Counted from the stretch's first letter, positions 17,106 to 27,278 are shown. The stretch is 64,000 bases of DNA from an uncultured Prevotellaceae bacterium (GCA_902792635.1 CADBAG010000001.1:92860-156859); one strand, 5' to 3'. Translations and numbers: made by a program. The notes: generated by a model not told the origin, from the sequence alone.

Positions 17106-19159
17106 GCTATGCGACACGTTGGCTGACGGTTTGCATCCTGATGCTTCTGTCGCTTCAAGCCGGAGCAGTGAGCCGTAGCAAGCGGTCATTACTTTGGCGT
17201 ATCCATACTTATGCTGCTACGCGCGATACCGTCAATGCACCGAAGCAGACGTTCGCCTATGCCCGGGCCACGATCCGTGTGGAGAAGCGGAACCCTATCC
17301 TGTGGGCTGTGCCTTCCGCCTATTTCATTGCACGGGGCAATAAACGGCAGTTCCTCACGGAGAGCTACAGTAAGCTCACTTTCCGCAACTATAATGATTT
17401 TGATGTCAAGTCGATCAACCGCATTACGAATATCCCTGGCTATCACCGTACTTTGCCGAGCTTCAACCGCTACATGACGCCCACGGTCTACAGTGAGACG
17501 CTCATCGGCAATACGATCCTTTCTCCTTTTCACCCCCTTAACTTCAGATTCTATAAATACAAGATCGGCGAGGTACGTGGTGACACCATTGAGCTCCGTT
17601 TCTATGGACGTCGTTCCAATACGCAGCTCGTCCGTGGCAATGCTTTAGTCGATAACCTCACGGGGCGAATCATCAGCTGTAATATCCGCAGCGAATACGA
17701 CATGGTTCACTCGTGGGTCAACATGGAGATGGGAGAGCGGGGAGCAGAATCGCTCTTCCCGAAGAACTGTGAGGCGCTGTTCCACTTCCAGTTTATGGGT
17801 AACCGATTGTCTGCGCATTATAAGTCAAAGTTCGGCTTGCGTGATGCGCTCCACCGTGAGATAACCAATGAGCTCAACGACCCTCTGCTCATGGCACAGA
17901 TCCGTCCTGATACGCTCGATGAGGAGGAAAAACAGTTGTTTGGAGAGCTCGTCACTTTGAAGCATGAAAAGGACAAAGAAAAAGAAACTCCCGATACGGT
18001 ACAGAAGAAAGGAAGTTGGGCAAAACGCGTGTTTTGGGATGCCGTGGGCAATAACATGCTGAACCGTATCAAGGCCAATTTCGGACAGAACAACCAAGGT
18101 TATCTTCGTATCAATCCGCTTCTCAACCCGCTCTATATGAGCTACAGTGAGCACCGAGGCTTCACCTACAAGATTGATATTCATGCCAGTTATCAGCTCG
18201 GGCACAACAGTGAACTCTTAGGACGGTTCAAGTCAGGTTATGCCTTCCGCCTGCATCAGTTCTATTTCCGCGTGCCGCTTTATTATTATATGAGCCGGCG
18301 CAAGAACCGATACATCAAGTTCGAGTTTGGTAATGGTAACCACATCGGCAACAATCGTATCAATGAGGCCATCAACCTCAATGCTCTGAGAGGACATAAT
18401 GAGAAGAATGTCTATGAGCCTGCCAATATCAATGTGTTCAGTCAGACGGATTCGCGCCTGGTATTCAACTTTGACGTCAACAGCTACTTTGGTTTCCAGG
18501 TCGGTGCACTTTATCAGAAGTATAAAGCGCTCTCTCCTGGCTTCTTCCGTTTGCTGAACATGCCGACGCAGTACAGTTCTTTCTCGCCGATCCTTGAACT
18601 TCAGATAAGGCCTTGGGGATGGTCAGGACCAATCTTCACAGCCGACTATGACCATGGCTTGACGGGTGTCAACGAGACGAACATGCGGTATGAGCGCTAC
18701 GAGTTCAATGCTGAGTACATCCATCGTCTCAACCGCTTGCAGTCACTGCAGATGCGCCTCGGCTACGGTTTCTACAGTCATAAAGGTCGCAACACTTACT
18801 TCCTCAACTATGAGAACTTCCGCGAGGATAACATTCCCGGAGGGTGGAATGACGACTGGAGTGGGGAGTTCGAACTGCTGCGGAGTGAGAACTACGATTC
18901 TTCGCCTTATTACATCCGTAGCAACGTCACCTACGAATCACCTTTGCTGATCCTTAGCTGGCTACCACTTGTCGGTCATTACATGGAGATGGAGCGTATC
19001 TATGTCTCCTGGCTCGATGCCCATCATATCCATCCTTACTTCGAGGTCGGCTATGGTTTTACTACTCGTCTGCTCTCCGCCGGTCTCTTTGTCAGTAACG
19101 GTAAGGGTAACCATTCCATTGGCTGCAAGTTCGGCTTCGAATTGTTCAGGCACTGGTAG
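17078..19159 (+). CDS. DUF5686-like outer-membrane protein
   Basis: A 693-residue exported protein. A hydrophobic signal segment (WLTVCILMLLSLQAGAVS) begins about 14 residues in. The start at 17078 overlaps the ABC-F gene by 28 bp in another frame; an internal start nearer the signal segment is also possible. The second half is rich in alternating aromatic and polar beta strands and ends in a terminal aromatic residue (LFRHW), as expected for a beta barrel. The pattern KRNPILWAVPSAYFIARG and the central helical insert suggest DUF5686, without the usual N-terminal carboxypeptidase-regulatory domain. Function is unknown. Confidence 0.7.
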   Translation: MVGAQRVGISYATRWLTVCILMLLSLQAGAVSRSKRSLLWRIHTYAATRDTVNAPKQTFAYARATIRVEKRNPILWAVPSAYFIARGNKRQFLTESYSKLTFRNYNDFDVKSINRITNIPGYHRTLPSFNRYMTPTVYSETLIGNTILSPFHPLNFRFYKYKIGEVRGDTIELRFYGRRSNTQLVRGNALVDNLTGRIISCNIRSEYDMVHSWVNMEMGERGAESLFPKNCEALFHFQFMGNRLSAHYKSKFGLRDALHREITNELNDPLLMAQIRPDTLDEEEKQLFGELVTLKHEKDKEKETPDTVQKKGSWAKRVFWDAVGNNMLNRIKANFGQNNQGYLRINPLLNPLYMSYSEHRGFTYKIDIHASYQLGHNSELLGRFKSGYAFRLHQFYFRVPLYYYMSRRKNRYIKFEFGNGNHIGNNRINEAINLNALRGHNEKNVYEPANINVFSQTDSRLVFNFDVNSYFGFQVGALYQKYKALSPGFFRLLNMPTQYSSFSPILELQIRPWGWSGPIFTADYDHGLTGVNETNMRYERYEFNAEYIHRLNRLQSLQMRLGYGFYSHKGRNTYFLNYENFREDNIPGGWNDDWSGEFELLRSENYDSSPYYIRSNVTYESPLLILSWLPLVGHYMEMERIYVSWLDAHHIHPYFEVGYGFTTRLLSAGLFVSNGKGNHSIGCKFGFELFRHW

Positions 19160-19201
19160 CTAATAATAGTCGAAAATCTACGTGCTTTGCATCCCCTCTG
19201 C

Positions 19202-19278
19202 CGTAGGGGCGGCCCTGGTGGCCGCCCTAAGATGCAAGGGTATTACACAATAGGGCGGCCACCAGGGCCGCCCCTACG
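19202..19278. repeat. GC-rich long inverted repeat, family A
   Basis: Perfect 28-bp arms (CGTAGGGGCGGCCCTGGTGG... and its complement, 19202-19229 and 19251-19278) with a 21-bp loop, between two convergent genes. The same element with one mismatch between its arms occurs at 54599-54685. The hairpin could terminate transcription from both sides. Confidence 0.92.
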
Positions 19279-19285
19279 AGTCTCT

Positions 19286-20977
19286 TTATCCGCAAAAGAA
19301 CAGGACGCAGATCTGAGCCGTGAAGATTCTTAGGAACATCGACAACGGATAAACCGTGGAGTAGCCGATGGCCGGAGCCTCCTTCGAACAGCTCGAGTTA
19401 GCGTAAGCCAATGCGGGTGGATCGGTATAGGTACCGGCAATCATACCCATGATCGTGAAGTAGTTGAACTTGAACTTCCAGCGGGCGATAGGGCCGACGA
19501 TGAGGATAGGAATGACGGTGATGATGAATCCCGTGAGCACATAGAGCAGTCCGTCACCCTGGACAACGGTGTGCACGAATCCTGCACCGGCTTTGATGCC
19601 TACACTGGCGAGGAAGAGTGCGAGACCCATCTCGCGAAGCATCATGTTGGCGGAGGTCGTCGTGTAAGTGACGAGCTTGATGCGGTAGCCGAAACGACCG
19701 ATGAGGATGGCGATGATCAGCGGGCCGCCGGCGAGACCGAGCTTCAGAGGAACAGGCACACCGGGAACAGCGATTGGAATACTACCAAAGAGGATACCGA
19801 TGACGATACCGATGAAGATCGTGGCGATGTTAGGCACGTTCAGGCGGCGTGCAGAGTTACCCATCAGTTCAGCTACACGGTTGACATCCTCCTCACGGCC
19901 TACGACCATGATACGGTCACCGATGTGGAAGTGGTGGTTGCGCGAAGCGAAGAGATCCATGCCCTGACGGGTGATACGCGTGATGTTGACGCCATAGACC
20001 GACGAGAAATGCATCTTGCCGAGCGTCTTACCGTTCATCTTCGGGTTGGTGACGATGATACGCTTGGAGATCATCGGCTGTGTGTCTTTGGCACTTTCCC
20101 ATTCAAACTCTGTCTCAGGACCGATGAACGCCTTGATAGCCTCGGCATCAGCCTCTGCGCAGACGATGTGCAGTTTGTCACCTACTTCGAATTTCGTGTC
20201 TTTGTTAGGAATGGAAACGACGTTATCGTGCAGGATACGCGTGCAGACGACGTCGCGACCGAGGAAGTCACTGACCTGAGCGAGTGTGCGGCCTGCGAGA
20301 TAAGCGTTGCTCACCTCGAGCGTCAGTGCTACCGGCTTAGCGTGTGGGTTGGCAGCTTCTTCAGCCTCGAGCTCAGCCTCTTCCTTCTTGAGATCCGTCT
20401 TCGTGATGAAACGGATGAGGATCGTGGCACCGATGATACCGAGCACACCGAGCGGGTAGGCACAAGCGTAACCGTTGGCGATCTGTGGCACCTGGCCGTT
20501 GGGGAAGATAGAAGACAGCGCCTCGTTGGCGGCACCAAGACCCGGGGTGTTCGTCACAGCACCGTAGAGCACACCGATCATCATCGGGAGGTTGGTCTTG
20601 TTGGATGTGTCGAAGAAGATGTAGTAGCATGCGAACATGACGAGGATGTTGAGAATGATCATCACTGTCGACAGTCCGTTGAGCGCTACACCGCCCTTCT
20701 TAAAGCTCTCGAAGAATCCCGGTCCGACCTGTAGTCCGATACAGAAGACGAAGAGGATAAGGCCGAAGTCTTGCAGGAAGCCGAGGATAGGCGTGGGAGC
20801 CGTGAAGCCTATGTGTCCCGCAATGATGCCACAGAACAGGACGAACGTGACGCCGAGCGAGATGCCTCCGATTTTTAGTTTACCAAGCAGCACGCCGCAG
20901 GCGATCACAATGCCGTAGAGCAGCACGATGTGAGCCACGGAGTCCTGTGTGGTGAAAAGATTGATTAACCAGTCCAT
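19286..20977 (-). CDS. AspT/YidE-type putative transporter with two TrkA-C domains
   Basis: A 563-residue inner-membrane protein of the aspartate:alanine antiporter superfamily. Two membrane halves of about five segments each (residues about 10-170 and 375-560) flank two tandem TrkA-C (RCK_C) ligand-binding domains at roughly 205-290 and 300-370, recognisable by [17 protein letters not shown] and [38 protein letters not shown] in the first half and [13 protein letters not shown] in the second are the conserved pore motifs. The transported anion is unknown. It is monocistronic with its own promoter element at 21016-21023. Confidence 0.9.
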   Translation of the reverse strand: MDWLINLFTTQDSVAHIVLLYGIVIACGVLLGKLKIGGISLGVTFVLFCGIIAGHIGFTAPTPILGFLQDFGLILFVFCIGLQVGPGFFESFKKGGVALNGLSTVMIILNILVMFACYYIFFDTSNKTNLPMMIGVLYGAVTNTPGLGAANEALSSIFPNGQVPQIANGYACAYPLGVLGIIGATILIRFITKTDLKKEEAELEAEEAANPHAKPVALTLEVSNAYLAGRTLAQVSDFLGRDVVCTRILHDNVVSIPNKDTKFEVGDKLHIVCAEADAEAIKAFIGPETEFEWESAKDTQPMISKRIIVTNPKMNGKTLGKMHFSSVYGVNITRITRQGMDLFASRNHHFHIGDRIMVVGREEDVNRVAELMGNSARRLNVPNIATIFIGIVIGILFGSIPIAVPGVPVPLKLGLAGGPLIIAILIGRFGYRIKLVTYTTTSANMMLREMGLALFLASVGIKAGAGFVHTVVQGDGLLYVLTGFIITVIPILIVGPIARWKFKFNYFTIMGMIAGTYTDPPALAYANSSCSKEAPAIGYSTVYPLSMFLRIFTAQICVLFFCG

Positions 20978-21015
20978 TTCGTGTTAGAATGTTTTTTATT
21001 TTCAGAATTTATATG

Positions 21016-21023
21016 CAAAGTTA
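21016..21023 (-). promoter_or_regulatory. -7 element for the AspT/YidE-type transporter
   Basis: TAACTTTG on the minus strand, about 39 bp before the start at 20977. Confidence 0.55.
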
Positions 21024-21189
21024 CATCTTTTTATCGATATAGCCCTACAATTGTTTCCGTTTTTGATGGTTGTTGCGCAAAACGGGACATAGACGACGGA
21101 ACCGACGCCCTAAAGGGCGACGCACAGAACGACAAGCAACCCTAGCACCATGTTCATAACACAGCCATGTTCCTCTTGAAGCATATCAG

Positions 21190-21213
21190 CCCTCCCCCTG
21201 GATGGGGGGAGGG
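21190..21213. repeat. CCCTCC...GGAGGG inverted repeat, family C
   Basis: CCCTCCCC, a short CTGGAT loop, then GGGGGGAGGG, just downstream of the NudC gene. Related copies occur at 29962 and 30031. The surrounding 21024-21248 gap holds no gene that I can support. Confidence 0.7.
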
Positions 21214-21248
21214 AGGGGAGAGGGCCATCGAGGGCCGTCAGAGGCTCT

Positions 21249-22064
21249 TTATGGTTGCTCGCTCTTTACCCCATACTGCTCCAGCCACTTGTCGATGATC
21301 TTGCGCGCGATGCTCAGTTTCTGCGGTATCTGCGGCAGCTTGTCGTAGCGGAACCATGCACCGCGGGAGAGCTCGGAGCGCTGGAGGTGGATGTCGCCCG
21401 ACTCATACTCAGCCATGAAGCCGACCATCAGTCCACAAGGGTAGGGCCAGGGCTGCGAGCCGAAATAAGTGAGGTTCTTGATCGTCAGATGTGTCTCCTC
21501 CATGACCTCACGTGCCACGGCTTGCTCCAACGTCTCACCCGTCTCCACGAATCCGGCTACGAGGCCGTAGAAGTCGCCCTTGAAGTTCTTTGCATGAACG
21601 AGCAGCACCTCATCGCCTTTATGGATGAGCACGATGATAGCGGTGGCGAGCTGTGGCCACACTTCTTTGCCGCATTGCGTGCAACGTTTCGAGATGTCTG
21701 TGTGCATCTTCATCGGAGCGCCGCAGACACCGCAGAACTGCGTGTTATGATCCCAGTAGAGCAGTTCCTGGCACTTGCCGGCTTTGAGGTAAAGCTCGAT
21801 GGGGAGGTGATAGAACGACTCGCGGAGGCCGATGAAGTCGTAGCCGCTCGCCTTGAGCTCGTCATCGAGAATGTCGAGGTGCTCCGGGTCTTCGATGTTG
21901 AAGGTCTTCACCTCCGTGCCGTCTTCCATGGGCGTGATGTTCATGATATGGGTCCATGGGTGCGTCTTGATAGGCACCTCCTCCGTGCACGGGATGGTAT
22001 GGGTGCCGTCAGACTGCCGCTGGAGCAGCAGTGCGGTCTTGGAAAATATGAAATAGTAGGTCAT
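21249..22064 (-). CDS. nudC: NAD(+) diphosphatase / NADH pyrophosphatase
   Basis: A Nudix hydrolase that splits NADH, or removes NAD caps from RNA in characterised homologues. The 271-residue protein has a four-cysteine zinc ribbon (CGVCGAP...CTQCG, about residues 111-132), the Nudix box GETLEQAVAREVMEET (GX5EX7REUXEE) and then SQPWPYPCG, the family-specific SQPWPxPxS motif with the last residue changed from S to G. It is the final gene of the minus-strand series from rsmG, 9 bp after the 5'-nucleotidase gene. That pairs two enzymes of nucleotide breakdown. Confidence 0.93.
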   Translation of the reverse strand: MTYYFIFSKTALLLQRQSDGTHTIPCTEEVPIKTHPWTHIMNITPMEDGTEVKTFNIEDPEHLDILDDELKASGYDFIGLRESFYHLPIELYLKAGKCQELLYWDHNTQFCGVCGAPMKMHTDISKRCTQCGKEVWPQLATAIIVLIHKGDEVLLVHAKNFKGDFYGLVAGFVETGETLEQAVAREVMEETHLTIKNLTYFGSQPWPYPCGLMVGFMAEYESGDIHLQRSELSRGAWFRYDKLPQIPQKLSIARKIIDKWLEQYGVKSEQP

Positions 22065-22073
22065 GTTTTATGA

Positions 22074-23804
22074 TTATTCTCCGAACAACAGTTTGCGGTC
22101 TCGCTCTGCGGCGGGCTTGGTCCACGCCTCGGGAATAACCTTCCAGTTGTGGTTCGGTTGCGGGTCGAGCACCTTCTGTCGCTTGATCTCCTGCATGAGA
22201 TAGTAGCGCTGGTCGCGGTCGGAGCGCCAGATGATACGACTATCGAGCGAGTCCTTCGGTATTCCGGCACCCTTTGTGAGCAGTTCGCCGCCGCCATTGG
22301 CGCGATAACTGTTGACAGCTACCTTGTACCAACGATTAGGATCAAACGGCTCACCATTGCTCATGCGTAGGATTGTCACCTTCTGACCATTGGGTTTTGT
22401 CACATCCACGGTATAGTCGATACCCGCAGCGGCATCGAAGTTGAACGAGAAGTTCTTGAAGCCTAAGCGCTGGGCGTCGCCTTGTGTACGGCTGTCGAGG
22501 AGCAGCAGATGGTCGTCGGGCGACTTCATCGTGTTCATCCACAGATCGTAGCTCATCTCGAGGTGCTTGCGTATCTCCTCACCCGTGAGGCGCATGACAT
22601 AGAGCTGGTTCTCAAACTTGTAGAGCTTGAACATGTCGCTCATATATACTGGTCCGGCATTGATCGAAGTATTGAACGACAGCGGCGCATTGAAGGCGAT
22701 GTCAGCGTGTGTGATCTGAAGCTCGAGGTTGAGGATGAGATCGTTGAATGCCGAGTTGCCGAAATAACTGTCCTTCGTTGATATCGTATGTTTAAACTCC
22801 CCGATCTTCTCGTTGGCAAAGGAGTCGACCTTATTGATGTAAGCCTTGAAATGATTGATATACTGCTCATCTACAGGTTCTTTCGTGATGTCTTGCAGGA
22901 CACCGTTCTTATGAACGATGGTCCATTTGCCTTTCTTCTTCTCAAGAGAGAGCGTGGCATCGACAACGGTGATGGCGTTGTTCGCTGGGTCCATGCAGAG
23001 CACGGTGTCGCCCGCTACGTTCACTACCTTGTCGAGGTGACGCGTGTGGTCATGGCCGAAGAGCACGAGATCGAAACCGGGGACCTCACGTGCCACTTTC
23101 TCAGAGGCATCCTCCTCGTAGGTCGGTGTCTTGATGCCACCCGACTTTCCCGAATGGAACAGTCCGATGACAACATCAGCTTTCTCTTCCTCTTTCATGA
23201 CCTTCATCCACTGCTTGGCTGTGGAGACCATCTCATCGAAACGCAGTCCGCTCCAGATGTTCTTCGGGAGCCAGTTGGGGATGGCGGGTGTGAGCATGCC
23301 GAAGACAGCGATGCGGCATCCGTTGCGTTCAATGATGGTGTAAGGCTTCAGGTAAGGCTTGCCCGTGGCTGTGTTGATGACATTGGCACCGAGCACAGGA
23401 CACTTTACGGCTTTGACCCATTTGTCGTAGACCTTGTGTCCGGGCTCCACATCGTGGTTGCCGATCGTCTCAGCATCGTAGCCGAGATAGTTGATGACCT
23501 GCGCAGCAATGTTCGTCTCCGTGGTGTCGATATAGTTGGAGTAGTAGCTCACGGGTTGTCCCTGGAGGATGTCACCATTGTCGAGGAGCAGCACGTTCTT
23601 GCCGTACTGCTTGCGGAGCTTGTTCACATAACTGCTCACGCGCGCCATGCTTCCGGCTTTAGGCTTCCGGTCGAGGAGGTCATAAGGAAAGAACGATCCG
23701 TGCACGTCGCTCGTCTCGAGGACGCGGAGTGTGAGCGTGTTGTCCTTAGCCATAGCGGAGAGCGAAGCCGTAAGGAGCATGAGAGAGAAAAAAAATTTTT
23801 TCAT
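22074..23804 (-). CDS. 5'-nucleotidase / metallophosphatase, exported
   Basis: A 576-residue periplasmic hydrolase with signal peptide MKKFFFSLMLLTASLSAMA. The metallophosphatase domain shows the metal ligands in LETSDVHGSF, LLDNGDILQGQPVSYY, TIGNHDVEPG and LFGHDHTRH. The C-terminal 5'-nucleotidase domain follows from about residue 330 with the substrate-binding region NSYRANGGGELL. It should dephosphorylate nucleotides or 2',3'-cyclic nucleotides to salvage nucleosides. It overlaps the twin-ATPase gene by 4 bp, so translation is coupled. Confidence 0.92.
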   Translation of the reverse strand: MKKFFFSLMLLTASLSAMAKDNTLTLRVLETSDVHGSFFPYDLLDRKPKAGSMARVSSYVNKLRKQYGKNVLLLDNGDILQGQPVSYYSNYIDTTETNIAAQVINYLGYDAETIGNHDVEPGHKVYDKWVKAVKCPVLGANVINTATGKPYLKPYTIIERNGCRIAVFGMLTPAIPNWLPKNIWSGLRFDEMVSTAKQWMKVMKEEEKADVVIGLFHSGKSGGIKTPTYEEDASEKVAREVPGFDLVLFGHDHTRHLDKVVNVAGDTVLCMDPANNAITVVDATLSLEKKKGKWTIVHKNGVLQDITKEPVDEQYINHFKAYINKVDSFANEKIGEFKHTISTKDSYFGNSAFNDLILNLELQITHADIAFNAPLSFNTSINAGPVYMSDMFKLYKFENQLYVMRLTGEEIRKHLEMSYDLWMNTMKSPDDHLLLLDSRTQGDAQRLGFKNFSFNFDAAAGIDYTVDVTKPNGQKVTILRMSNGEPFDPNRWYKVAVNSYRANGGGELLTKGAGIPKDSLDSRIIWRSDRDQRYYLMQEIKRQKVLDPQPNHNWKVIPEAWTKPAAERDRKLLFGE

Positions 23805-25288
23805 GAATGTCTTATAAGTCTTATTTTATGGTCTATGCACGTGGGCAGTTCCTCCTCATAGTGGGTCACCATGATGAGGGTCTTGTTCTCACGCTGCATG
23901 AATGTGTCGATGACGTTCTTGACGAGCATGCGGTTGTTGTTGTCGAGACCGTGGAGGGGCTCGTCGAGAATCAGCAGTTCAGGGTCTTTGACGAAGGCAC
24001 GAGCAAGCAGCACGAGGCGCTGCTCACCGCTGGAGAGTTTAAGGAAGGTCGTGTTCTCCTTGCCTTCGAGTCCGAAGACATCGAGCCAGAAACGGCAGGT
24101 CTCATATTCTTCCACAGAAGGCTTGGCATAGAGGCCTACGGAGTCTTTCAGTCCACTGGCTACGATGCGGATGGCTGGGATGTCCTTCTGATAGGCGCGG
24201 TGCATCTCCGGAGAGACGTAGCCGATATGCTTCTTGATGTCCCAGATGCTCTCGCCTGAACCGCGTGGGATGCCGAAGAGTGCGATGTCGCAGGCATAGC
24301 TCTGTGGGTTGTCGGCACAGATCAAGCTGAGCAGTGTCGACTTTCCTGCTCCGTTCTGACCACTCAGTGCCCAGCGCTCACCGTTGAGCACTGTCCAGTC
24401 GAGCTCTTTCAGGATGGTGCGACTGCCATAGCGGATGCTGACGTGATTGAGTTTTGCCACTTCATGACTGTGGTACTCCTTATTATTATAAGGTAGGTTA
24501 CGAATAGCCTCGGCCTTCGATGCGTCTAAGACTTGTGATGGAGTGGGGGCTTGAGAAGCGAGATATTCCTCGCGCGTCATCTTCTTGCCCACGTGCATGT
24601 CCTTCACCTCGACGATGTGCGTGATGAAGGATGGGATGTCATCGGTCTTGGAGAGGACAAGGATGATCTGGATATGGTCTTCCTTGACGATGGAAGCAAA
24701 GAGCCCCTTGAGCTGGTCACGGGTGCCTGCATCGAGACCAATGAACGGGTTGTCCATGATGAGCACGCGCGGCTGAGAGAAGAGCGTCTCCGTGAGTTTC
24801 AGTTTGCGCAGCTCACCGCTCGACAATAATATAATGTGTTTGTCGAGCAGCACCCGCATGTTGAACATGTCGTAGAGCTTGTCTCTGAAGGCTCTGCGCT
24901 GCTCGTTGTCCTCACCGGCAATCTTATAAGCAGCGTCGAGCTTCTGCTCTACGGTCGGCGTTGAGTCGTCGATATCTGCCTGGTTCCAGCGCTGCTGAAG
25001 ATAATAAGCTTTGTCGTTGTCGCCTCCGTATGCATCGCGGAAGGTGATATATTTGATATTGTCGGATACGCTCTTGTTCGTACTCGGCGAGAAATCATAC
25101 TCAGGGTCATGCATCAGTAGGGGGTGGCTGCCGGTGATGATGTTAACGAGCATGGTTTTTCCTCCGCCGTTCGGTCCTACGATAGCCAACTGTTCGCCAT
25201 CATTCAATGTGAAGTTGACTGGCTCTGCCATGCGCCATTCCGGCATACGCACGACACCATCCTTAATGTTGATGATTGCTTTTCCCAT
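23801..25288 (-). CDS. Twin ATP-binding-cassette protein, ModF-like
   Basis: A 495-residue cytoplasmic protein with two ABC ATPase domains: Walker A GPNGGGKTM with LSSGELRKLKL, and GQNGAGKST with LSSGEQRLVLL and LLILDEPLHGLD. The arrangement and the Ser-Ser-Gly signature resemble ModF (PhrA), an ATPase near molybdate transport genes in other bacteria, but no ModA/B/C gene is visible here and no membrane partner is nearby. Position between ruvC and the nucleotidase gives no substrate. The role is unknown; the ModF name is a similarity statement only. Confidence 0.8.
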   Translation of the reverse strand: MGKAIINIKDGVVRMPEWRMAEPVNFTLNDGEQLAIVGPNGGGKTMLVNIITGSHPLLMHDPEYDFSPSTNKSVSDNIKYITFRDAYGGDNDKAYYLQQRWNQADIDDSTPTVEQKLDAAYKIAGEDNEQRRAFRDKLYDMFNMRVLLDKHIILLSSGELRKLKLTETLFSQPRVLIMDNPFIGLDAGTRDQLKGLFASIVKEDHIQIILVLSKTDDIPSFITHIVEVKDMHVGKKMTREEYLASQAPTPSQVLDASKAEAIRNLPYNNKEYHSHEVAKLNHVSIRYGSRTILKELDWTVLNGERWALSGQNGAGKSTLLSLICADNPQSYACDIALFGIPRGSGESIWDIKKHIGYVSPEMHRAYQKDIPAIRIVASGLKDSVGLYAKPSVEEYETCRFWLDVFGLEGKENTTFLKLSSGEQRLVLLARAFVKDPELLILDEPLHGLDNNNRMLVKNVIDTFMQRENKTLIMVTHYEEELPTCIDHKIRLIRHS

Positions 25289-25306
25289 AATCTTCTCTAT
25301 ACAGTA

Positions 25307-25921
25307 TTATATAACTTGTTTGTTATTATTAATCTCGTTCAATGCGTCTTTCGAAGCAAGACGGTCTTTGTTCTTGTTGACAAAGTCTTTCCAGGAGCCA
25401 TAATGCTTAGAACCTGTCTCCGGGGTGGAGAGCTGGAGAAAATGACAGTAGGCTGCTCCGAGGGCGTCGGTGGCATCCATAAATTTCGGCATGTCTTCCT
25501 TCTTGATGTTGAGCAGTCGTTGCAGCATGCCTGCGACCTGCTCCTTCGAGGCCTGACCCTCACCCGTGATAGCCATCTTGATCTTCAGTGGTGCATATTC
25601 GTGGATAGGCACGGAGTGATGGATAGCAGCAGCAATAGCGACGCCTTGCGCACGGCCGAGCTTGAGCATCGACTGTACGTTCTTTCCGAAGAACGGTGCC
25701 TCAATAGCCATCTCATCGGGGAGATACTCATCGATGATCCCCGTCACTCGCTCGAAGATCTTGCCCAAACGCAAATATGGGTCGCGCTCCTTGCGCATGT
25801 CGATGACACCCATGGCGATGAGTCCCGCCTTGTTTCCATTGACACGCAAGACGCCATAACCCATGACGTTCGTGCCTGGGTCAATGCCTAAGATAATCTT
25901 TTCGCCGTTAACTTTCTTCAC
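25307..25921 (-). CDS. ruvC: Holliday junction endonuclease RuvC
   Basis: Resolves Holliday junctions during recombination with RuvAB. The 204-residue protein has [12 protein letters not shown] with the first catalytic aspartate, [13 protein letters not shown] with the glutamate, and [13 protein letters not shown] with the terminal acidic cluster. The C-terminus is about 30 residues longer than in E. coli, ending in a polar tail. It starts 11 bp after the metallo-hydrolase gene and is likely part of the rsmG operon. Confidence 0.95.
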   Translation of the reverse strand: MKKVNGEKIILGIDPGTNVMGYGVLRVNGNKAGLIAMGVIDMRKERDPYLRLGKIFERVTGIIDEYLPDEMAIEAPFFGKNVQSMLKLGRAQGVAIAAAIHHSVPIHEYAPLKIKMAITGEGQASKEQVAGMLQRLLNIKKEDMPKFMDATDALGAAYCHFLQLSTPETGSKHYGSWKDFVNKNKDRLASKDALNEINNNKQVI

Positions 25922-25932
25922 GATGGTTGTGT

Positions 25933-26583
25933 TTATCGGTCGAGATACGGGTTGCCTGCTACTTCGGCACCGATTGTGGTCTCGGGACCGTGCCCGGGGA
26001 GAACCTTCACGTCGTCGGGAAGCTGGCAGAGCATACGTAGACTCTGGATGATCATGAACATCGAGCCGCCGTCGAGATCGGTGCGGCCGATAGAGCCTTG
26101 AAACAAAGTGTCGCCGGTGAATGCCACTTTCTCAGCCTCGCAATAGAAGGTCAGACCACCGCGTGAATGACCCGGGGTCTCAAGAATCGTGAATGTGTGA
26201 GAGCCGAAGGTGATAGTATCACTTCCATCCAAACATTTCCCAGCATAGGTAAAGTCGTCTTCGGTGAGGTTATCGACGCCACAGATGTTCTTGGCCTGCT
26301 CCGGCAAGGTCTTGAGAAGCGGCTCATCGGAGGTGCCAATCTCCGGGCGCAATCCCCAGTTGTCGAAAACAAACTTATTACCGAGATTGTGGTCCACATG
26401 TCCGTGGGTGACAAGCAGATGCTTGGGCTTCAGGCAGTTTGATTCGATATATTCTTTAATGGCCTCTTTCTCGGGCTCATAGAATGCGCCGCAATCCACG
26501 ATGACACACTCTTTCGTCTCATCGCTTACCACGTAGGTGTTCTCGCGGATAGGGTTGCAGACAAATCTTTGGATGTTCAGCAT
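25933..26583 (-). CDS. Metallo-beta-lactamase-fold hydrolase, glyoxalase II-like
   Basis: A 216-residue metal hydrolase. The metal motif HGHVDHNLG is present (residues about 60-68), with further ligands in [24 protein letters not shown] and LPGHGPETT. The sequence is closest in style to the short YcbL/hydroxyacylglutathione hydrolase-like group; glutathione is not expected in this phylum, so the natural thioester is unclear. It lies between rsmG and ruvC on the same strand with short gaps. Confidence 0.88.
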   Translation of the reverse strand: MLNIQRFVCNPIRENTYVVSDETKECVIVDCGAFYEPEKEAIKEYIESNCLKPKHLLVTHGHVDHNLGNKFVFDNWGLRPEIGTSDEPLLKTLPEQAKNICGVDNLTEDDFTYAGKCLDGSDTITFGSHTFTILETPGHSRGGLTFYCEAEKVAFTGDTLFQGSIGRTDLDGGSMFMIIQSLRMLCQLPDDVKVLPGHGPETTIGAEVAGNPYLDR

Positions 26584-26615
26584 GATAATATTATCTTGAA
26601 TGAATGCTTCTTGTA

Positions 26616-27239
26616 TTAATACACTGGGAGATACACGACGTTCTTCTCTTGGAACCAGTCCTCCGTGAAGAAGTCGGAGATGGGTGTGACTTGCACGATC
26701 TTATGGAACGGCTTCAGTTCTTCTTCGAGGTTGCCACCTTTGAGCGTGATGATACCGTTAGGCAGGGCGTTGTGCTGCTCTTTGGAGATATTCTTTCGCA
26801 CGATTTTCACCATGTCGGGAAGCGGCATGACGGCACGGGAGACGACGAAGTCGAACTTATCCTTCTCTTCCTCGCCACGGCGGTGCACAGCCTCTACGTT
26901 CTTCAGGCCGATGGCTTTCGCTACTTCCGTAGCAACAGTGATTTTCTTTCCTGTGCCATCAATGAGTCGGAAGGAGCAGTCGGGGAAGAGGATAGCAAGG
27001 GGAATGCCAGGGAAGCCGCCTCCGCATCCGAAGTCGAGGATGCGGGTGCCCGACTTGAAATGAATGGTCTTCGCAATGGCTAACGAGTGGAGCACATGGT
27101 GGAGATAGAGGTTGTCGATGTCCTTCCGTGAGATGACGTTGATTTTAGCGTTCCAGTCGCGGTAGAGTGCATCGAGCGCATCAATCTGCTTCTGCTGCGC
27201 CTCGCTGAGCTTCGGAAAATATTTTGTTATCAAATCCAT
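26616..27239 (-). CDS. rsmG: 16S rRNA (guanine527-N7)-methyltransferase
   Basis: Methylates G527 of 16S rRNA using S-adenosylmethionine; loss gives low-level streptomycin resistance in other bacteria. The 207-residue protein has the SAM site LDFGCGGGFPGIPLAILFPD and the conserved VVSRAVMPLPDM. The length is standard. It is the first gene of the long minus-strand series, with a TAACTTTG element at 27257-27264 about 18 bp upstream of the start. Confidence 0.95.
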   Translation of the reverse strand: MDLITKYFPKLSEAQQKQIDALDALYRDWNAKINVISRKDIDNLYLHHVLHSLAIAKTIHFKSGTRILDFGCGGGFPGIPLAILFPDCSFRLIDGTGKKITVATEVAKAIGLKNVEAVHRRGEEEKDKFDFVVSRAVMPLPDMVKIVRKNISKEQHNALPNGIITLKGGNLEEELKPFHKIVQVTPISDFFTEDWFQEKNVVYLPVY

Positions 27240-27256
27240 GTTTGTCCTTTTCCATG

Positions 27257-27264
27257 CAAAGTTA
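27257..27264 (-). promoter_or_regulatory. -7 element for the rsmG operon
   Basis: TAACTTTG on the minus strand. It is back to back with the plus-strand element at 27279. Confidence 0.6.
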
Positions 27265-27278
27265 CTGATTTTTTATCG

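Noticed and set aside
19571-20734. 387-residue plus-strand ORF
   Set aside because: Antisense shadow of the AspT/YidE-type transporter; acidic, repetitive composition typical of an antisense frame.
22788-23861. 357-residue plus-strand ORF
   Set aside because: Antisense shadow of the 5'-nucleotidase gene.
23801-25288. Molybdate transport ATPase ModC/ModF as a firm name
   Set aside because: No ModA or ModB genes are nearby; only the two-cassette layout matches.
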